Source: VGMD01 sp964552055 (GTDB lineage: Bacteria > Chlamydiota > Chlamydiia > Chlamydiales > 2-12-FULL-49-11). From it: a DNA stretch of 26,982 nucleotides. The stretch is from the NCBI GenBank assembly GCA_964552055.1, contig CAZKFL010000027.1, positions 1 through 26,982 on the forward strand, written 5' to 3'. Shown here in pieces: positions 15,531-23,959 of this stretch. The notes below the pieces were generated by a model. It was not told where the DNA came from. It made no database searches and was given only the letters and a program-made list of their open reading frames with translations. The position numbers were made by a program, and so were the translations under genes. Each line of letters opens with the position of its first letter. Positions within the stretch are counted from its first letter, which is position 1.

Positions 15531-16721
15531 TTAGAATCGCAGGCATGACCCTTTCATAAGTTCGTCTACAGCGCTTCTGAAAAGAACCTCCCTATCATTC
15601 AAGGGGACCTTTTGCAAATTTCGTTTTTCACGCTTACTGGTAAGCATATCATTTACAATTGCAGGAAGTGCTTTGGGATCAGAAAATACGCGCCCAAACC
15701 CTCTATCTGTTAGAAGGTGAAGATTGGGTTTTTCCCAGGTCATGAGCCCTTTTGATATATCCATAATTGTGGGTAATCTCATTTGGATGGCCTCTTCCAT
15801 AGTCGTAGGACCTGGTTTTGTGATTAAAAGGCTGGCACAAGAAAAATAATCCCATACATTTTCTATGTAACCTACTCCATAAATGGTTTTTATTGCTGCT
15901 TTGTGTATCTCATCCAACATTTTTTGATTTCTTCCGCACAAAACAACAATCTGCCTTCCTTTAGCCTGCAAACTTATTAAGTAAGAAATTGGAAAGAGCC
16001 CGCCTGCTCCGCCAAACATGATAAGAATCACTTTTTTTAGGCGATCCAATTTAAGCTTTTCTCTAATATCTTTTTTAGATTCCAAAGAGGGTTGAAACCT
16101 TCTTCTTAATGGCATACCGCAAATTCTAATATTTTCCGTCTTAACACCCCGATCTAAAAGCAATTTCGTCGTACCAGGCAGTTCACGACAAACAGTTATC
16201 AAATGCCTGGGTAATTGTTTGTTTTTTACCTTCCCGATCCAGTTTTCTAATGTATTATCCAAGGTCACAATTAAAACAGGAAGATGATGTTTTAATCCTA
16301 AACTGAGCACCCACTCATTGATCATGGGAGCTACAGAGATTAATAAAGAAATCTTTCGACCACTTAGGTAATTATTTACCTTTTGATCAGGTAAAATCCA
16401 TGTAGGAAACATTCTAAGAAATATTGTAGCAATTGCCCCGGCTATCGATACTAGCTTCAAATTTCCTTTTGCAACAAAATGGTTGTACCAATCCGATGTG
16501 CTGCTTACCCCGGGAATCGATATTGCTTCTATGGGATAAATTACAGAAAAACAAAACCTTTCACCCATAGATTCTATAAGAGACTTAGTGGCAGACTGAT
16601 GCGCGCTCCCTCCTTTACAAGAAAAAATCAGAGCTCTGGGAAGACGAACATCACCTATTTCCTCGATACCTAAACTTCTTTTTAAACCTATAGCGTCAAT
16701 CATAATTAAATAGTATAACAT
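15531..16721 (-). CDS. MGDG synthase/MurG-type glycosyltransferase
   Basis: This 396-residue GT28-type glycosyltransferase is of the monogalactosyldiacylglycerol synthase/UgtP group, which transfers a hexose from a UDP-sugar to diacylglycerol at the inner membrane. The N-terminal domain starts ALIFSCKGGSAHQSATKSL, with His41 in the G-x-x-H-x-S-A block typical of the group. The C-terminal donor domain has ILIMFGGAGGLFP and KPGPTTMEEAIQMRLP, corresponding to the G-G-x-x-G loop and the UDP-sugar-binding segment. The donor and lipid acceptor cannot be fixed. No good ribosome site precedes ATG 16721; ATG 16703 is an equally good start. The last seven codons (KGSCLRF) are formed by the gene-end repeat at 15541-15557, so the original C-terminus may have been replaced. 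Confidence 0.75.
   Translation of the reverse strand: MLYYLIMIDAIGLKRSLGIEEIGDVRLPRALIFSCKGGSAHQSATKSLIESMGERFCFSVIYPIEAISIPGVSSTSDWYNHFVAKGNLKLVSIAGAIATIFLRMFPTWILPDQKVNNYLSGRKISLLISVAPMINEWVLSLGLKHHLPVLIVTLDNTLENWIGKVKNKQLPRHLITVCRELPGTTKLLLDRGVKTENIRICGMPLRRRFQPSLESKKDIREKLKLDRLKKVILIMFGGAGGLFPISYLISLQAKGRQIVVLCGRNQKMLDEIHKAAIKTIYGVGYIENVWDYFSCASLLITKPGPTTMEEAIQMRLPTIMDISKGLMTWEKPNLHLLTDRGFGRVFSDPKALPAIVNDMLTSKREKRNLQKVPLNDREVLFRSAVDELMKGSCLRF
15541..15557 (-). repeat. Gene-end repeat inside the 3' end of the glycosyltransferase
   Basis: On the minus strand, ATGAAAGGGTCATGCCT is a copy of the GAAAGGGTCA family in sense orientation. It supplies the final coding bases and is followed by the stop at 15531. 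Confidence 0.6.
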
Positions 16722-17226
16722 TAATCAATATAACACGCATTGAAATAGATGATTTGAAGAGTTAAAAAATAATTATTGAGATTATTAATTTTTAAATTAT
16801 TTGATGTGGTGAATGTCAAATTATACTCGATCCATTTCAAAGTACCAGATTTTGTTAATGAAGAATCATTTTAGTTTGATTAGTCATAGCTGATCGCGAA
16901 TGAGGGCCCTGTTTGAGGACAGGCTCGATTGAGCGAAATCTAAATAAAAAGATTATGCAAGGAAAAAGAGGGGCTTTGAATTGAAACGAGTATATTGTTA
17001 CTAAAATGAGGGTGATAAGAGATTGGTTTTAAGAATAAACTGGTGCTAAATGTCTGGTGTGTTGTAGAACAATGGAAACGTCTGTAAAAGGATATACTGA
17101 GAGTGGTTCAAAAATTGGGAATTTTCAAGCCAGAAATACCCAGACTTGAATTAAGCGAAGCAAATTTAAAGATGGGTATTTATGGCGATGAAAAAACCAA
17201 TTTCTGAAACACGAGCAGTATAACTG
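16722..17226. other. Non-coding gap between divergent genes
   Basis: This 505-base gap between two divergently read genes contains no ORF I can support. It holds AAAGAGGGGCTTTGAATTG at 16965-16983, an exact 19-base match, inverted, to 23279-23297, and the roughly 70-base repeat starting at 17092. Promoters for both flanking genes must lie here, but I cannot place them with confidence. Confidence 0.6.
17092..17161 (+). repeat. Upstream repeat of about 70 bases, copy 1
   Basis: ATATACTGAGAGTGGTTCAA and the following 50 bases match 26853-26922 at roughly three quarters of positions. One frame stays open (KDILRVVQKLGIFKPEIPRL, then ELSEANLKMG) until a stop near 17205. The two copies share the frame and the ELS-x-A peptide, which suggests a remnant of a duplicated coding sequence. 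Confidence 0.6.
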
Positions 17227-18300
17227 ATGAAAAGAATAATCAAGGTGATGGGTACGGCTTTTATCTTGGCTATTCCTATAGTTAGTCAGGCTCATACCAT
17301 TGCTTATTCTCCCTCAATTTCTGGACAGCCCTTGATTTTTCACTTTAATTCATTGCAGCTATCTCAATTTTCAGCTGTCACATGGACGCAGATGCAAAAC
17401 ACTTTGTTAATTCAAAGCACTTACTCAAATCACTTTCAAGATTTGAGATATAGGAAGTGCTGCGGACAATGGAATGTCTGGGTTGAGGGCATGGGACAGT
17501 GGCTACATCAAGATGGAGTTTCTGAACAATATGGTTATAAAGATGTTGCAGGTGGGTTTACACTTGGAGCAGACAAATGCATTAAAGATTTCCTTGTGGG
17601 AGCTGCATTTAGTTATACCTATTCACACCTGAACTGGGACCAGTCTGCAGGCGATAACCATATCAATAGTTTCTATGGCGGACTTTATGGGAATTGGAAT
17701 AACAATTTGGTGTATGTGAACACTTCTTTGCTAGGAGCATTTAGCCAGTATGACACAACGCGTCACTTTCCCTATAGAAAAACTAATCGTGATGCAAATT
17801 CTGATCATAATGGGGGAGAGTTATTAGTTGGTGTTGAATTAGGACCAATTTTCAGAAAACTATTTATTCAAACGGATCTTATTCCTTTTATTAGCGTTGA
17901 TTACGTGTTTTTAGCACAACAAGGGTATAGTGAAACTGGTGCAGGGGGATCAAATCTTCATGTAAGTAGCCGTAATGATCAATTGTTTCAAACTCAGTTA
18001 GGGTTTGAATTTGTACGCCGGTTTCTTTGTAGGGGATGGATGATTGCTCCAAACTTAGCCTTAAGTTATGTCAACCAGTCACCTATTACAAATCGCTCTC
18101 TTGACGTTACTGTGATAAGTCTCTCTCATGAATTCACTGTGAAGGGATGGAGTTTTGAACGTAATTTAGGTGAACTCTCTTTTAGTTTGGATTTCTCAGA
18201 TTGCAACGGAATGACAAGCTTTTCAGTTCGCTACGATGGTCAATATGGCGGAAATTATTGGACACAAACAGGTAGCCTTATGTTTAACTTGCATTTTTAA
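17227..18300 (+). CDS. Autotransporter-type outer-membrane beta-barrel
   Basis: This 357-residue protein is an outer-membrane barrel of the autotransporter beta-domain type. Residues 1-22 are a signal peptide with cleavage likely after VSQA. From residue 80 onward, alternating hydrophobic strands with aromatic girdles follow the family pattern, including GAAFSYTYSHLNW, INSFYGGLYGNW, GGELLVGVELG and the closing strand WTQTGSLMFNLHF, ending in the C-terminal Phe needed for barrel insertion. Only about 60 residues separate signal and barrel, so there is essentially no passenger domain. Cys pairs at KCCGQW and SDCNG recall chlamydial disulfide-linked envelope proteins. No ribosome site is seen. 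The gene is followed 24 bases later by the GH8 gene, so the two are probably one transcript. Confidence 0.75.
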   Translation: MKRIIKVMGTAFILAIPIVSQAHTIAYSPSISGQPLIFHFNSLQLSQFSAVTWTQMQNTLLIQSTYSNHFQDLRYRKCCGQWNVWVEGMGQWLHQDGVSEQYGYKDVAGGFTLGADKCIKDFLVGAAFSYTYSHLNWDQSAGDNHINSFYGGLYGNWNNNLVYVNTSLLGAFSQYDTTRHFPYRKTNRDANSDHNGGELLVGVELGPIFRKLFIQTDLIPFISVDYVFLAQQGYSETGAGGSNLHVSSRNDQLFQTQLGFEFVRRFLCRGWMIAPNLALSYVNQSPITNRSLDVTVISLSHEFTVKGWSFERNLGELSFSLDFSDCNGMTSFSVRYDGQYGGNYWTQTGSLMFNLHF

Positions 18301-18323
18301 GAAACTTAACAAAAGTGAACCAT

Positions 18324-19601
18324 ATGAATAAATTGGTCTGTTTAATTTTTCCAATAATTACCGCCTGTACAGGTTTACAAGCAGAAAACTATCCTTTCCC
18401 AGTTTCTACAAATAATAGCTATGTCTATCCTACGGCGGGTGTTATCAAGCCTGATAACGTTACTCAATCTGTGATGAATTCAACAATTCAAACGTTTTAT
18501 AATGAATGGAAAGAAAAATATCTTGCAACGGTGCCCTATGCACCAGACCAAATGTATGTTTTTTATAATGAAGATGGAGAATCGGATCCTGAAAATGCTG
18601 TAGCGGTCTCTGAGGGACAAGGATATGGAATGATTCTTTCTGCATATATGGGGGATCAAGAAAATTTCGATAGCTTATTTCGCTTTTGTCTTGCCTTTCC
18701 AAGTTCTATTACACCCAATTTCTTAATCGGTTGGCAACAAGTGGATGAAGATGGGATAATTGACTATTTTCCTGATGGGGGAGATCATTCGGCAACAGAT
18801 GGAGATATGGATGTTGCCTACGCATTGCTTCTAGCTGACAAGCAATGGGGAAGTGATGGAGATATAAATTACTTAGCATACGCAAACATTATGATGTCGA
18901 GTATACTTTCTCAAGATGTCAATTCTAGTCAGTTAACCTTAAAGCTCGGTGACTGGGTAAAAAATAGCGATCAAAAATTCATCAAAGCAACGCGCTGTTC
19001 TGATTTTATATTAAATCATTTAAGATGTTTTGCAACAATTTCAGGGAACCCTAGCTGGCTATCGCTGATTGAAAAAACCTATTCAATCATTAATGAATTA
19101 ACTACAAATTTTTCAAATACTACAGGTTTATTGCCTGATTTTGTTGAATTTAAATACAACGCTTATATGCCTGCAAGTCCTAATTTTTTAGAGAGAGAGG
19201 AGGATGGTGATTATAGTTGGAATTCCTGCCGAACACCCTGGCGTATTGCTACGGACTATATTTTATCAGGAGACACAAGAGCTTTAAACCAATTGACAAT
19301 ATTAAATAACTGGATTCGCGGCGCCGCTAGCAACCAAGCATATAATATTAATGCAGGCTATGAGCTTGATGGTACACTTTTGCCTGATGAAGAAGGTGAC
19401 TTCTATGATGATTTATCATTTACAACGCCTTTTGGAGTGAGTGCGATGATTAATGCAGCGAATCAAACTTGGCTCAATCGTATATGGTCTTATACAGCCG
19501 ACTATCCTACAAGCGAGGGAAACTATTTTTCTAATTCAATACGATTGCTTAGCTGGATCGTCATTTCCGGCAACTGGTGGACACCCATTAATTTACCTTA
19601 A
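18324..19601 (+). CDS. Secreted family 8 glycosyl hydrolase (endoglucanase type)
   Basis: This 425-residue glycosyl hydrolase of family GH8 cleaves beta-1,4-linked glucan, xylan or chitosan chains. The signal peptide spans residues 1-20 (up to LQAEN). VSEGQGYGM places the general acid at Glu97, and SATDGDMDVAYALLLADKQW gives the Asp159/161/163 substrate cluster typical of GH8. TRCSDFILNHLRCFA, SWNSCRTPWRIATDY and AGYELDGTLLPD match further family blocks in order. At the WNSCR site several GH8 enzymes have Asp where this has Asn, so the base residue and subfamily need an alignment. ATG 18324 is preferred over GTG 18315. It directly follows the barrel gene. An intracellular bacterium could use it to open an amoebal cyst wall, host glycan or bacterial cellulose. 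Confidence 0.85.
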   Translation: MNKLVCLIFPIITACTGLQAENYPFPVSTNNSYVYPTAGVIKPDNVTQSVMNSTIQTFYNEWKEKYLATVPYAPDQMYVFYNEDGESDPENAVAVSEGQGYGMILSAYMGDQENFDSLFRFCLAFPSSITPNFLIGWQQVDEDGIIDYFPDGGDHSATDGDMDVAYALLLADKQWGSDGDINYLAYANIMMSSILSQDVNSSQLTLKLGDWVKNSDQKFIKATRCSDFILNHLRCFATISGNPSWLSLIEKTYSIINELTTNFSNTTGLLPDFVEFKYNAYMPASPNFLEREEDGDYSWNSCRTPWRIATDYILSGDTRALNQLTILNNWIRGAASNQAYNINAGYELDGTLLPDEEGDFYDDLSFTTPFGVSAMINAANQTWLNRIWSYTADYPTSEGNYFSNSIRLLSWIVISGNWWTPINLP

Positions 19602-19605
19602 TTTT

Positions 19606-19624
19606 GAAAGGGTGAATCCTGACA
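19606..19624 (+). repeat. Gene-end repeat after the GH8 gene
   Basis: GAAAGGGTGAATCCTGACA begins four bases after the GH8 stop codon, in sense orientation. CCTTTCACC at 19671-19679 could pair with its GAAAGGGTG, making a large hairpin between the two convergent genes. Confidence 0.6.
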
Positions 19625-19763
19625 TTTGGCATGAGAACTTTTGTCTGAAAAATGTGCGGTTCCTTTCACCTCGTCACACCATATAGTTTTTGGAATAGCC
19701 AAAAGTCATGATCTCAGACTTAATCCTTTTATAATAATTTATGCAAGAAAAAATCTCTTAAAC

Positions 19764-20681
19764 TTATTGATTTTGGTTGGTGTCAACCAAGAAATTGCTG
19801 TTATCAGCAAGAGACATATAAGGAGTATGCTGCTTTTGACGTCTTCCAAATGTATAGGTAAGGGCAATGCAAACGTTAGAAGCATAATTATTAGACGCAT
19901 AACCGTTTTTGTTTCTGGCGCCCATATAGGCTGCATGTCCATTGATGCTTAAATAGTCTGTTAATGGAGCGCTAAGTCTTGCGCCTACAATAAAAGTTCC
20001 AGGTAGGCCCGTACTATACATTAACGATCTGATATAGGGCATACCAGCCCAAATCATTGCGTAAGCATTGTTTTTAAAATAGTGGCAATAAAAAAGGTTT
20101 GCTTGGCTAATTGCTCTAAACTTGAGAGGAATTTCTTGCGATTCTTTGTGAGCATTATTCGTAAAATAAGTTCCCCATATTCCGATCTCATTTCTTTGGA
20201 TTGAATAGCCTGTTTGAAGTCGCACTTGAGAGAGATAGGGGTTTGTGGCGAATTCGCCGAAATTGACATTAAGCATGGCATCATAAGATGCGCCTATATT
20301 AAATCCTGAAGGACATCTGGTCTCTCTGGAAAGAGCGCCTGTCAAGAAGGCTTGTTGTTGTAGTCCTGAAGAGTTTTTAAAAGGTGTTGAACCTCTTCCC
20401 ATCCAATCATAAAGTCCATAGCTGCCTCCAAAATGCATAAAGAAAGTATGGGTGAGGTCAGCTTTAAAATAGAGGCTTGTAAGGGCTCCCATATTGCCTT
20501 CCCAGCTTCCTTCAGGCAAGCTTCTAAAATCATCGAAGGCAAGAGTTAAATTTCCTTCAAGAGGGAACCAAGATGTGTGACAATCAGGTGCACATGCAGA
20601 AGGATCAGGTTTTACTTGCTCGGCCGCAAGAAGTGTAGAAATCAGAGTGAAAGAGACAAAAATTGTTGTACGCATAGACAT
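19764..20681 (-). CDS. Outer-membrane beta-barrel-like protein
   Basis: This 305-residue exported protein has a signal peptide at residues 1-19 (cleavage near LLAAEQ). The body consists of alternating short beta strands with Gly and aromatic residues, such as GNLTLAFDDFRSL, FFMHFGGSYGLYDW, RLQTGYSIQRNEIGIWGTYF and YASNVCIALTYTFGRR, consistent with an outer-membrane barrel. A short non-barrel tail of about 25 residues follows the last strand. Cys residues cluster near the mature N-terminus (SACAPDCH). I cannot assign a family with confidence; it looks like a porin-type or structural chlamydial envelope protein. It is read toward the GH8 gene and diverges from the TolB-like gene, from which it is 49 bases away; that short gap must hold both promoters. 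Confidence 0.6.
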   Translation of the reverse strand: MSMRTTIFVSFTLISTLLAAEQVKPDPSACAPDCHTSWFPLEGNLTLAFDDFRSLPEGSWEGNMGALTSLYFKADLTHTFFMHFGGSYGLYDWMGRGSTPFKNSSGLQQQAFLTGALSRETRCPSGFNIGASYDAMLNVNFGEFATNPYLSQVRLQTGYSIQRNEIGIWGTYFTNNAHKESQEIPLKFRAISQANLFYCHYFKNNAYAMIWAGMPYIRSLMYSTGLPGTFIVGARLSAPLTDYLSINGHAAYMGARNKNGYASNNYASNVCIALTYTFGRRQKQHTPYMSLADNSNFLVDTNQNQ

Positions 20682-20730
20682 AAAGTAAATTATTTTCTAT
20701 AATTCAATCAATCTTTTTTTTAGAGGGCAT

Positions 20731-21684
20731 TTGAAAAGTCTCTTCTTTTTCTTAAGTGTTATTTCCATTTACGCTAACGAGCCGCTCCTTTCAAACATTA
20801 GACAATTGACGTTTACTGCAATGGGTTTTGAGAAAGCCGGTGAAGCCTATTTTTCGCCTGACGGATTAGATGTAATTTTTCAAGCAGTACCAATAGGTGA
20901 AAAACATTACCAAATCTATGTGATGAATTTAGAAGAGGGTGTTCCTAAAATGGTTAGCACGGGAAAGGGGGCTTGTACATGCGGTTATTTTAGGCCTGAT
21001 GGGGAAAAGATTATTTTTGCATCCAGTCATGAAGGTCCTAAAACAGAAGAGAAAACCGCTACAACTGAGAAATATACTTGGGATTTGACTCCATATATGA
21101 ACATTTATGAAGCCAATCTTGATGGTTCAGATTTAAGGGCCTTAACGACCGGTCCTGCTTATCATGCAGAGTGTGGTTACTCTCCCGATGGTAAAGAGAT
21201 TGTTTACGCAAGTAATGCTGATGGAAGTATGAACCTTTATAGATTAAAGGTAGATGATTTTAGCACTACACAGCTTACGTATACAGATTATTGTTATAAT
21301 GGTGGTCCCTTTTTCTCACCAGATGGCGCGCAGATTGTGTTTAGAGCTGACCCTAAGAAAAAACATTTCTTGCAAATATTTTTGATTGATCGAGATGGTC
21401 TTTATCAAAGGCAATTAACAGATAATGGAGCTGTTAATTGGGCGCCCTATTGGCATCCAAATGGGAAGTGGATTGCTTATACGACATCTATTCACGGACA
21501 TCATGCATATGAGATATATCTTATGGATATCGAGACAAAAAATGAGTATCGTGTTACTTACAATCCTAATTTTGATGGGCTACCTAGCTTTAGTTCAGAT
21601 GGCAAAAAAATGCTTTGGACATCGAAGCGTGAAGAAAACACATGCCATGTTTTTATGGCTGATTTTATTGAGGAAAATTTATGA
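20731..21684 (+). CDS. Exported TolB-like (PD40) beta-propeller
   Basis: This 317-residue protein starts at TTG 20731, with GAGGG five bases upstream. A signal peptide covers about residues 1-15 (LFFFLSVISIYAN). Six PD40/WD40-like blades can be counted from their S-P-D-G turns: YFSPDGLDVIF, YFRPDGEKIIFAS, GYSPDGKEIVYASN, FFSPDGAQIVF, YWHPNGKWIAYTT and SFSSDGKKMLWTS. This is the TolB-type propeller fold. TolB itself has an extra N-terminal alpha/beta domain that is absent here, so this is not the Tol-Pal component but a stand-alone exported propeller. Its stop overlaps the start of the next gene (ATGA), so the two are translationally coupled and probably act together in the periplasm or at the surface. 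Confidence 0.8.
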   Translation: MKSLFFFLSVISIYANEPLLSNIRQLTFTAMGFEKAGEAYFSPDGLDVIFQAVPIGEKHYQIYVMNLEEGVPKMVSTGKGACTCGYFRPDGEKIIFASSHEGPKTEEKTATTEKYTWDLTPYMNIYEANLDGSDLRALTTGPAYHAECGYSPDGKEIVYASNADGSMNLYRLKVDDFSTTQLTYTDYCYNGGPFFSPDGAQIVFRADPKKKHFLQIFLIDRDGLYQRQLTDNGAVNWAPYWHPNGKWIAYTTSIHGHHAYEIYLMDIETKNEYRVTYNPNFDGLPSFSSDGKKMLWTSKREENTCHVFMADFIEENL

Positions 21685-23159
21685 TTAAATATGTATTAGC
21701 AACATTTGCTACGATTTATCTATGTGCGGGCAATCAAACAGATACAATCTCAACACCGCTTTCAGAAGATGGACTTCCATTTACTGTATCTGTTGAGCTT
21801 GCAGATTTTTCTCTTCCAGATGGCTTGCACTCCTTTGCTGTTGCTATTTATGAAGGTGAGTGGCTTTTAATTTCAGGGCGGACAAATGGTCTTCATGATG
21901 TTGATAACACAGATGGAGATGTAAATGAGAGTTTCCCTGTAGCTAATCAGAACACAAGAATTTATGTGGTTAATCCTAATACTAAAATAACTTACTCACG
22001 ATCTTTGTACGATGTAAACTCAGGACTCACGCAAGAGCAGATTGATCTTCTTTCTGTAACAAATGCACTTTTTTATCACACACGCAACAGTAAAACACTC
22101 TATTTGGTCGGTGGGTATGGATATGATTCTGCAGCACAGGAGATGAATACAAAAACTTGGTTAACTGCAGTAGATGTTCCTAAAATGATTAAATGGGTTA
22201 AAAATGGTAGTGGAAAGACAGCGGCGTCATGTCTTCGTCAGGTGAGTCATCCTCTTTTACAAGTAACTGGGGGAGAGATGTGGCAAATAAATGCACATCA
22301 ACCTTGTTTATTAGCATTTGGCCAAAACTTTGATGGAAATTATACTGCTGGCTCAACCGGAACATACACTCAACAGGTAAGACCTTTTCAAGTGATAGAC
22401 AATGGAAAAGATATTTTTATTCAGCCTTTTAGTCAACCGTATCCAATTGATACTTATAGGCGCAGAGATTTGAACGTAGTTCCTATTATCAGAAAAAATG
22501 GGAAATCTTATGATCAAGCATTGACCACACTTTCTGGTGTATTCACCCTTGGAACCGGCAATGATGCCGGAGCTTGGACGATTCCTATTGAAATCTATGC
22601 AGATGGTTCTACGAAAACATTTGATCCCAGTGATCCAAATACATTTATGCAAGGGATGAATAATTATGCTTGTGCCAACATGGGCATGTATTCCAAGAAG
22701 GAAAACAACATGTACATACTCTTGTTTGGTGGGCTTAGCTATTTAATTATGAGCGACGGAGATCAGGCCTCATGTACAGCTTCTCCACCACCCGACGGAA
22801 ATATTTTAACTTCTTGTTCAGCTTTACCATTTGTAAATGATATAACTACAGTTCGTATAGATGCTAGCGGCAACTATAGCCAATACCTTATGAGTGCAAA
22901 ATTCCCCACTATTATAGCAGACTTTGGGAGTACTTCTGGAGGACCAATCTGGTTTGGAACCTCAGCTGCTTTTATGCCAGTTGAGAGTCTTCCGATGTAC
23001 CCGAATAATGTGATTGCTTACGATAAAACAAGTTCATCATCATTTATAGCTGGATATATTGTAGGTGGTATTGGAAGTTCTCTTACAGACACTACGGGAC
23101 TAGAAGACTCAATAGCTTCGCCTTATATTTTTCAGGTTGTGGTAACACCGAATCCTTAA
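21681..23159 (+). CDS. Exported kelch-like beta-propeller protein
   Basis: This 492-residue protein has a signal peptide at residues 1-16 (cleavage near LCAGN). Kelch-type strands with the double Gly recur at LYLVGGYGYD (Gly144), LLFGGLSYLI (Gly350) and GYIVGGIGSS (Gly462), with a variant WLLISGRTNGLHD near residue 60, so a six- or seven-bladed propeller is likely. The spacing is irregular, with long insertions between blades. No catalytic residues could be assigned; some such propellers carry oxidase chemistry (galactose oxidase type) and others only bind. The start codon overlaps the stop of the upstream PD40 propeller gene. The gene ends 147 bases before a large hairpin that separates it from the convergent gene. 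Confidence 0.6.
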   Translation: MIKYVLATFATIYLCAGNQTDTISTPLSEDGLPFTVSVELADFSLPDGLHSFAVAIYEGEWLLISGRTNGLHDVDNTDGDVNESFPVANQNTRIYVVNPNTKITYSRSLYDVNSGLTQEQIDLLSVTNALFYHTRNSKTLYLVGGYGYDSAAQEMNTKTWLTAVDVPKMIKWVKNGSGKTAASCLRQVSHPLLQVTGGEMWQINAHQPCLLAFGQNFDGNYTAGSTGTYTQQVRPFQVIDNGKDIFIQPFSQPYPIDTYRRRDLNVVPIIRKNGKSYDQALTTLSGVFTLGTGNDAGAWTIPIEIYADGSTKTFDPSDPNTFMQGMNNYACANMGMYSKKENNMYILLFGGLSYLIMSDGDQASCTASPPPDGNILTSCSALPFVNDITTVRIDASGNYSQYLMSAKFPTIIADFGSTSGGPIWFGTSAAFMPVESLPMYPNNVIAYDKTSSSSFIAGYIVGGIGSSLTDTTGLEDSIASPYIFQVVVTPNP

Positions 23160-23278
23160 GAAGGGGTCCATCGATTGAAAAAGGAGTCATTTGGTAGTAT
23201 ATGGATCGTGTTTCAATGATTGGTTTTTTCTTCGTCATAAAGCCCATCTTTGAAACCCTCTTAGCCATATTGCAGATC

Positions 23279-23297
23279 CAATTCAAAGCCCCTCTTT
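23279..23297 (-). repeat. 19-base exact repeat, inverted copy of 16965-16983
   Basis: CAATTCAAAGCCCCTCTTT is the exact reverse complement of the plus-strand sequence at 16965-16983. No ORF runs through either copy. It is short, so it shows only a small shared piece, perhaps of a decayed element. Confidence 0.6.
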
Positions 23298-23305
23298 ATC
23301 TTTGT

Positions 23306-23354
23306 ATGAAGGGTCATGAAGGGTTCAGGCCTAACCTTTTCATGACCCTTTCAT
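23306..23354. terminator. Bidirectional hairpin built from gene-end repeats
   Basis: ATGAAGGGTCATGAA at the left pairs with TTCATGACCCTTTCAT at the right, around a GGGTTCAGGCCTAACC centre that is itself nearly palindromic. The result is a stem of about 20 base pairs. It stands between two convergent genes, the natural place for a terminator serving both strands, and shares the AAGGGTCA and AGGCCT blocks of the gene-end repeat. Confidence 0.75.
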
Positions 23355-23367
23355 TTAAATAAGTGAG

Positions 23368-23694
23368 CTATTTCTTTTTAACAGAGCAGAAAATTAAGCA
23401 TCCAGATCCAATTATAAATAGGATGATTCCTGTTCCACGGAGCCAATTAATGCTTACGTGAGCTTTTGCAATTGTTTGCTCACCTGAATTGATTGCGCTT
23501 TCTTTTGATTGCATTGCTTGCGCTCTTGCGTTTCTTCTAATTGGACCTAATACAGGCCTTCTTTGCTCTTGTATATTCTGTTCGGCTTCTGAAAGTTTTT
23601 GTTCTTTCGGAGCAACTTCATAGGATAAGTAACTGCCGTAGGCAAAGGCACATATACCTGAAACCAATAAAACTAAGCTCAATGCTTTTTTCAT
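23368..23694 (-). CDS. Small two-helix membrane protein (DUF3185-like)
   Basis: This 108-residue protein starts at ATG 23694. AAGGGAG lies 15 bases upstream, and an 18-residue longer form from 23748 is possible but lacks any ribosome site. Two membrane helices (about 5-23 and 81-101) enclose a charged, Gln/Glu/Arg-rich middle that is probably a coiled segment. The pattern KALSLVLLVSGICAFAYGSY plus a second helix rich in Ile/Gly, ending in KKK, recalls the DUF3185 family of small membrane proteins, whose role is unknown. It is read in the same direction as the large helical-repeat gene and lies downstream of it, but 266 bases apart, so an operon is doubtful. Confidence 0.55.
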   Translation of the reverse strand: MKKALSLVLLVSGICAFAYGSYLSYEVAPKEQKLSEAEQNIQEQRRPVLGPIRRNARAQAMQSKESAINSGEQTIAKAHVSINWLRGTGIILFIIGSGCLIFCSVKKK

Positions 23695-23762
23695 ATGTAA
23701 AGACACTCCCTTTTTGTTATAATTAGCAAAAGGCATTATAAAAAGCACGTAAAAGAGTACTA

Positions 23763-23785
23763 AAAGGGTCAGACTTCACCCTTTC
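23763..23785 (-). repeat. Gene-end repeat between the two last minus-strand genes
   Basis: On the minus strand this reads TGAAAGGGTGAAGTCTGACC. AAGGGT and ACCCTT form a small hairpin. It lies about 175 bases downstream of the stop of the 23960-26794 gene, in sense orientation. Confidence 0.55.
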
Positions 23786-23959
23786 ATAGGATTCTTGGTC
23801 TAATGGGAGCGGTCTTTGTGAGAAATGCGGGCTAGGTGCCTTCTGCTCTATTCACTAGTGTAGGTAGTAGATCTCCTAACATTTGATGTTTCAACACGTT
23901 TAATCATCAATCTAATCCGATTTTTTAGTCAACGTTCATAAAATGGTATGGACCCTCAT

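Noticed and set aside
19453..19952. Two overlapping plus-strand ORFs after the GH8 gene
   Set aside because: They lie in alternate frames of the GH8 3' end and antisense to the barrel-like gene, which has a clear signal peptide and strand pattern.
20731..21684. TolB of the Tol-Pal system
   Set aside because: The N-terminal alpha/beta domain of TolB is missing and no tolQRA or pal genes are nearby, so a stand-alone propeller is the better call.
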